From: an uncultured Lachnospiraceae bacterium
Lineage (GTDB): Bacteria; Bacillota; Clostridia; Lachnospirales; Lachnospiraceae
Reading direction: 5' to 3'
Assembly: GCA_910586355.1 (NCBI GenBank)
Contig: CAJUHJ010000013.1
Location: 30,911 to 94,910, forward strand
Length of the DNA stretch: 64,000 nt
This document shows, one piece after another, positions 62,542 through 64,000 of this stretch (positions are counted from its first letter, which is position 1; each line of letters starts with the position of its first letter). The notes beneath the pieces are model-generated. The model did no database searches. It was not told where the DNA came from and saw only the letters and a list, made by a program, of their open reading frames with translations. Position numbers and translations under genes: made by a program.

Positions 62542-63660
62542 TTATTCATCAGATTCCGGTGTTTCTTCAAGTTCTGGTTCGTATTCCGGCTCGTCAGTGG
62601 AATTTAAAAGCGCTTTCATGCTCAGACTAATTTTTTTCTCTTCTTCATTGAAATCTACAATCTGTGCTTCAATCTCCTGTCCAATCGTCAATACGTCGGA
62701 TGGTTTTTCAATATGTTCTCTTGCAATCTGAGATACATGAAGCAGTGCATCTACTCCCGGAGCAAGTTCTACAAAAGCTCCAAAATCTGTCATTCGGGCA
62801 ACTGTCCCTTTTAAAACGGTTCCTACTGCAAATTTAGAAGCTGCATCATTCCAGGGATTTTCTTCTGGGAATTTCTTGCTTAAGGCAATTTTTGTCTCTT
62901 TAATGTCTTTAATAAATACTTTTACCGTCTCACCAACTTTGAATACTTTTTTCGGGCTTTCTACTCTGCCCCATGACATTTCTGAAATATGAAGCAGGCC
63001 GTCAGCGCCGCCCAAATCAATAAAAGCTCCAAAATCTGTGACATTCTTGACAGTTCCTTCTATTACATCTCCAACCGAAATCCGTTCAAATAAAGCTTTC
63101 TGCATCTCTGCTTTTTTAGCAACTAAAAGCTGTTTTCTATCACCAATGATTCTTCTGCGGCGTGGATTGAATTCTGTGATTACAAATTCGATTTCCTGGT
63201 CTTTGTATTTGTTCAAATCCTTTTCATATGTATCCGATACAAGGCTTGCCGGGATAAAAACTCTTGTTTCATCTACAGAAACACTTAAACCTCCGCCTAA
63301 TACCTGAACGACTTTTGCCGTTAATACAGTATGATTTTCAAATGCTTCTTCTAATTTTTTACTGCCCTTTTCTGCTAAGAGACGTTTGTGGGAAAGCAGG
63401 ACTTGTCCTTCACCATCGTTTACTTTAATTACTTTAGCCTCAATCGTGTCATCAACAGATACCATAGCTGTCAAATCCACATTTGGCTCATTGGTATATT
63501 CACTGCGTGTAATAATACCATCAGACTTATACCCAATATTTAAGACGATTTCATCTGGTTTCACATCGATAACAGTGCCTTCGACTACCTCTCCATTTCT
63601 TATTGTTTTAATTGATTCTTCCAGCATTTGCTCAAATTGTTCAACGCTTACTTCTGACAT
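62542..63660 (-). CDS. S1-domain RNA-binding protein (RpsA-like)
   Basis: A 372-residue protein with four S1 repeats: VVEGTVIDVKPDEIVLNIGYKSDG; a second around TAKVVQVLGGGLSVSV; a third GTVKNVTDFGAFIDLGGADGLLHISEMSW; a fourth GTVARMTDFGAFVELAPGVDALLHVSQIA. An acidic tail follows. Four-repeat forms are common in Firmicutes and may replace ribosomal protein bS1 function. The start at 63660 has GGAGG nine bases upstream and overlaps the end of ispH by 20 nt in another frame. Confidence 0.92.
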   Translation of the reverse strand: MSEVSVEQFEQMLEESIKTIRNGEVVEGTVIDVKPDEIVLNIGYKSDGIITRSEYTNEPNVDLTAMVSVDDTIEAKVIKVNDGEGQVLLSHKRLLAEKGSKKLEEAFENHTVLTAKVVQVLGGGLSVSVDETRVFIPASLVSDTYEKDLNKYKDQEIEFVITEFNPRRRRIIGDRKQLLVAKKAEMQKALFERISVGDVIEGTVKNVTDFGAFIDLGGADGLLHISEMSWGRVESPKKVFKVGETVKVFIKDIKETKIALSKKFPEENPWNDAASKFAVGTVLKGTVARMTDFGAFVELAPGVDALLHVSQIAREHIEKPSDVLTIGQEIEAQIVDFNEEEKKISLSMKALLNSTDEPEYEPELEETPESDE

Positions 63661-64000
63661 TCTTTTGAACCTCCTCAATAATATTGTTTGGGGTCGAAGC
63701 CCCTGCGGTAATACCTACGTTATCAATCGACCAAAACTGATTTAAATCTAAGTCATCAAGTGTCTGTATATAGTAAGTATTTTCACATTCTTTTTTACAT
63801 ATTTCAAATAACTTCTGTGTATTGGAACTATGGCTGCCGCCAATGACAATCATCGCGTCTACATTGGCCGCAATCTCGGCAGCTTCCTTCTGCCGTACCT
63901 CAGTCGCATTACAGATGGTATTTAAAACAATTATATCATAACCTTTTTTTTCAATAATTTCAACTAATTCTTGAAATTTGTTGTAATTAAATGTCGTTTG
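63641..64000 (-). CDS. ispH: 4-hydroxy-3-methylbut-2-enyl diphosphate reductase (C-terminal part)
   Basis: The last 119 residues of IspH; the frame is open to the window edge. The third Fe-S Cys is in NTICNATEVRQ, and MIVIGGSHSSNTQKL and VGITAGASTPNNIIEEV are family signatures. It makes IPP and DMAPP in the MEP pathway. In many Clostridia IspH is fused to the S1 protein; here the two genes overlap by 20 nt in different frames. Confidence 0.95.
   Translation of the reverse strand, partial: QTTFNYNKFQELVEIIEKKGYDIIVLNTICNATEVRQKEAAEIAANVDAMIVIGGSHSSNTQKLFEICKKECENTYYIQTLDDLDLNQFWSIDNVGITAGASTPNNIIEEVQKNVRSKR

Overview
The window is A+T-rich chromosomal DNA of a low-GC, Gram-positive Clostridia bacterium, most likely a member of the Lachnospiraceae. 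The evidence is a PolC-type replicase, the rplU-prp-rpmA-obgE order with a cleavable L27, sporulation genes yqfC/yqfD, LexA facing a LysM (YneA-like) gene, an Rnf complex, MinCDE next to MreBCD, and frequent TTG starts with strong AGGAGG-type ribosome sites. Genus cannot be fixed by reading alone. Almost everything is core chromosome: I see no insertion sequence, prophage or CRISPR array.

Layout. 1-6.7 kb: 3' half of polC, a tRNA-Thr(CGU) on the minus strand, then an L21-leader-controlled run rplU-prp-rpmA-obgE-yhbY-nadD-yqeK-rsfS ending in a good terminator. 6.7-7.9 kb: lexA and a divergent YneA-like gene with candidate LexA boxes between them. 8-12 kb: a self-contained sugar PTS operon (EIIA, EI, HPr, EIICB) behind an unusual structured leader; its HPr has Arg where the regulatory Ser46 should be. 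12-17 kb: an acyltransferase, a tyrosine recombinase and a TtcA-like enzyme on the minus strand, then an aldolase-fold enzyme and pyrimidine-nucleoside phosphorylase. 17-22.9 kb: yqfC-yqfD-phoH-[degenerate pgpH]-ybeY and two envelope proteins. 23-32.8 kb: an mscL remnant, two flavoproteins, mutS-mutL-miaA and a PLP-dependent lyase.

32.8-43.2 kb is a cell-shape and division block (radC-mreBCD-PBP2-minCDE-rodA-mgsA-D,D-carboxypeptidase). 43.2-51 kb holds a small P-loop protein, a DUF378 protein, then an HlyD-like membrane protein leading into yggS-sepF-ylmH-aroB-lspA-rluD and a cytidylate-kinase-like protein. A 107-nt imperfect palindrome follows. 51-55 kb: dtd and metF (minus), an ECF-type sigma factor with apbE (plus) and an M15 peptidase (minus). 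55.4-60.4 kb: the complete rnfCDGEAB operon (minus). 60.5-64 kb: an RNase H-like protein, cheR, an S1-domain protein and the 3' part of ispH, the last two overlapping out of frame.

Functional links: ApbE is the enzyme that attaches FMN to RnfG and RnfD, and both carry the flavinylation motif. Prp removes the N-terminus of L27. SepF, MinCDE, MreBCD, RodA and PBP2 together form wall-growth and division machinery. I found no clearly new multi-gene system. The best leads are the catalytically degenerate short PgpH homologue in the phoH-ybeY slot, the Ser46-less HPr with its structured operon leader, the 107-nt palindrome, the Cys-rich tail of RnfE, and the HlyD-like protein heading the sepF cluster.
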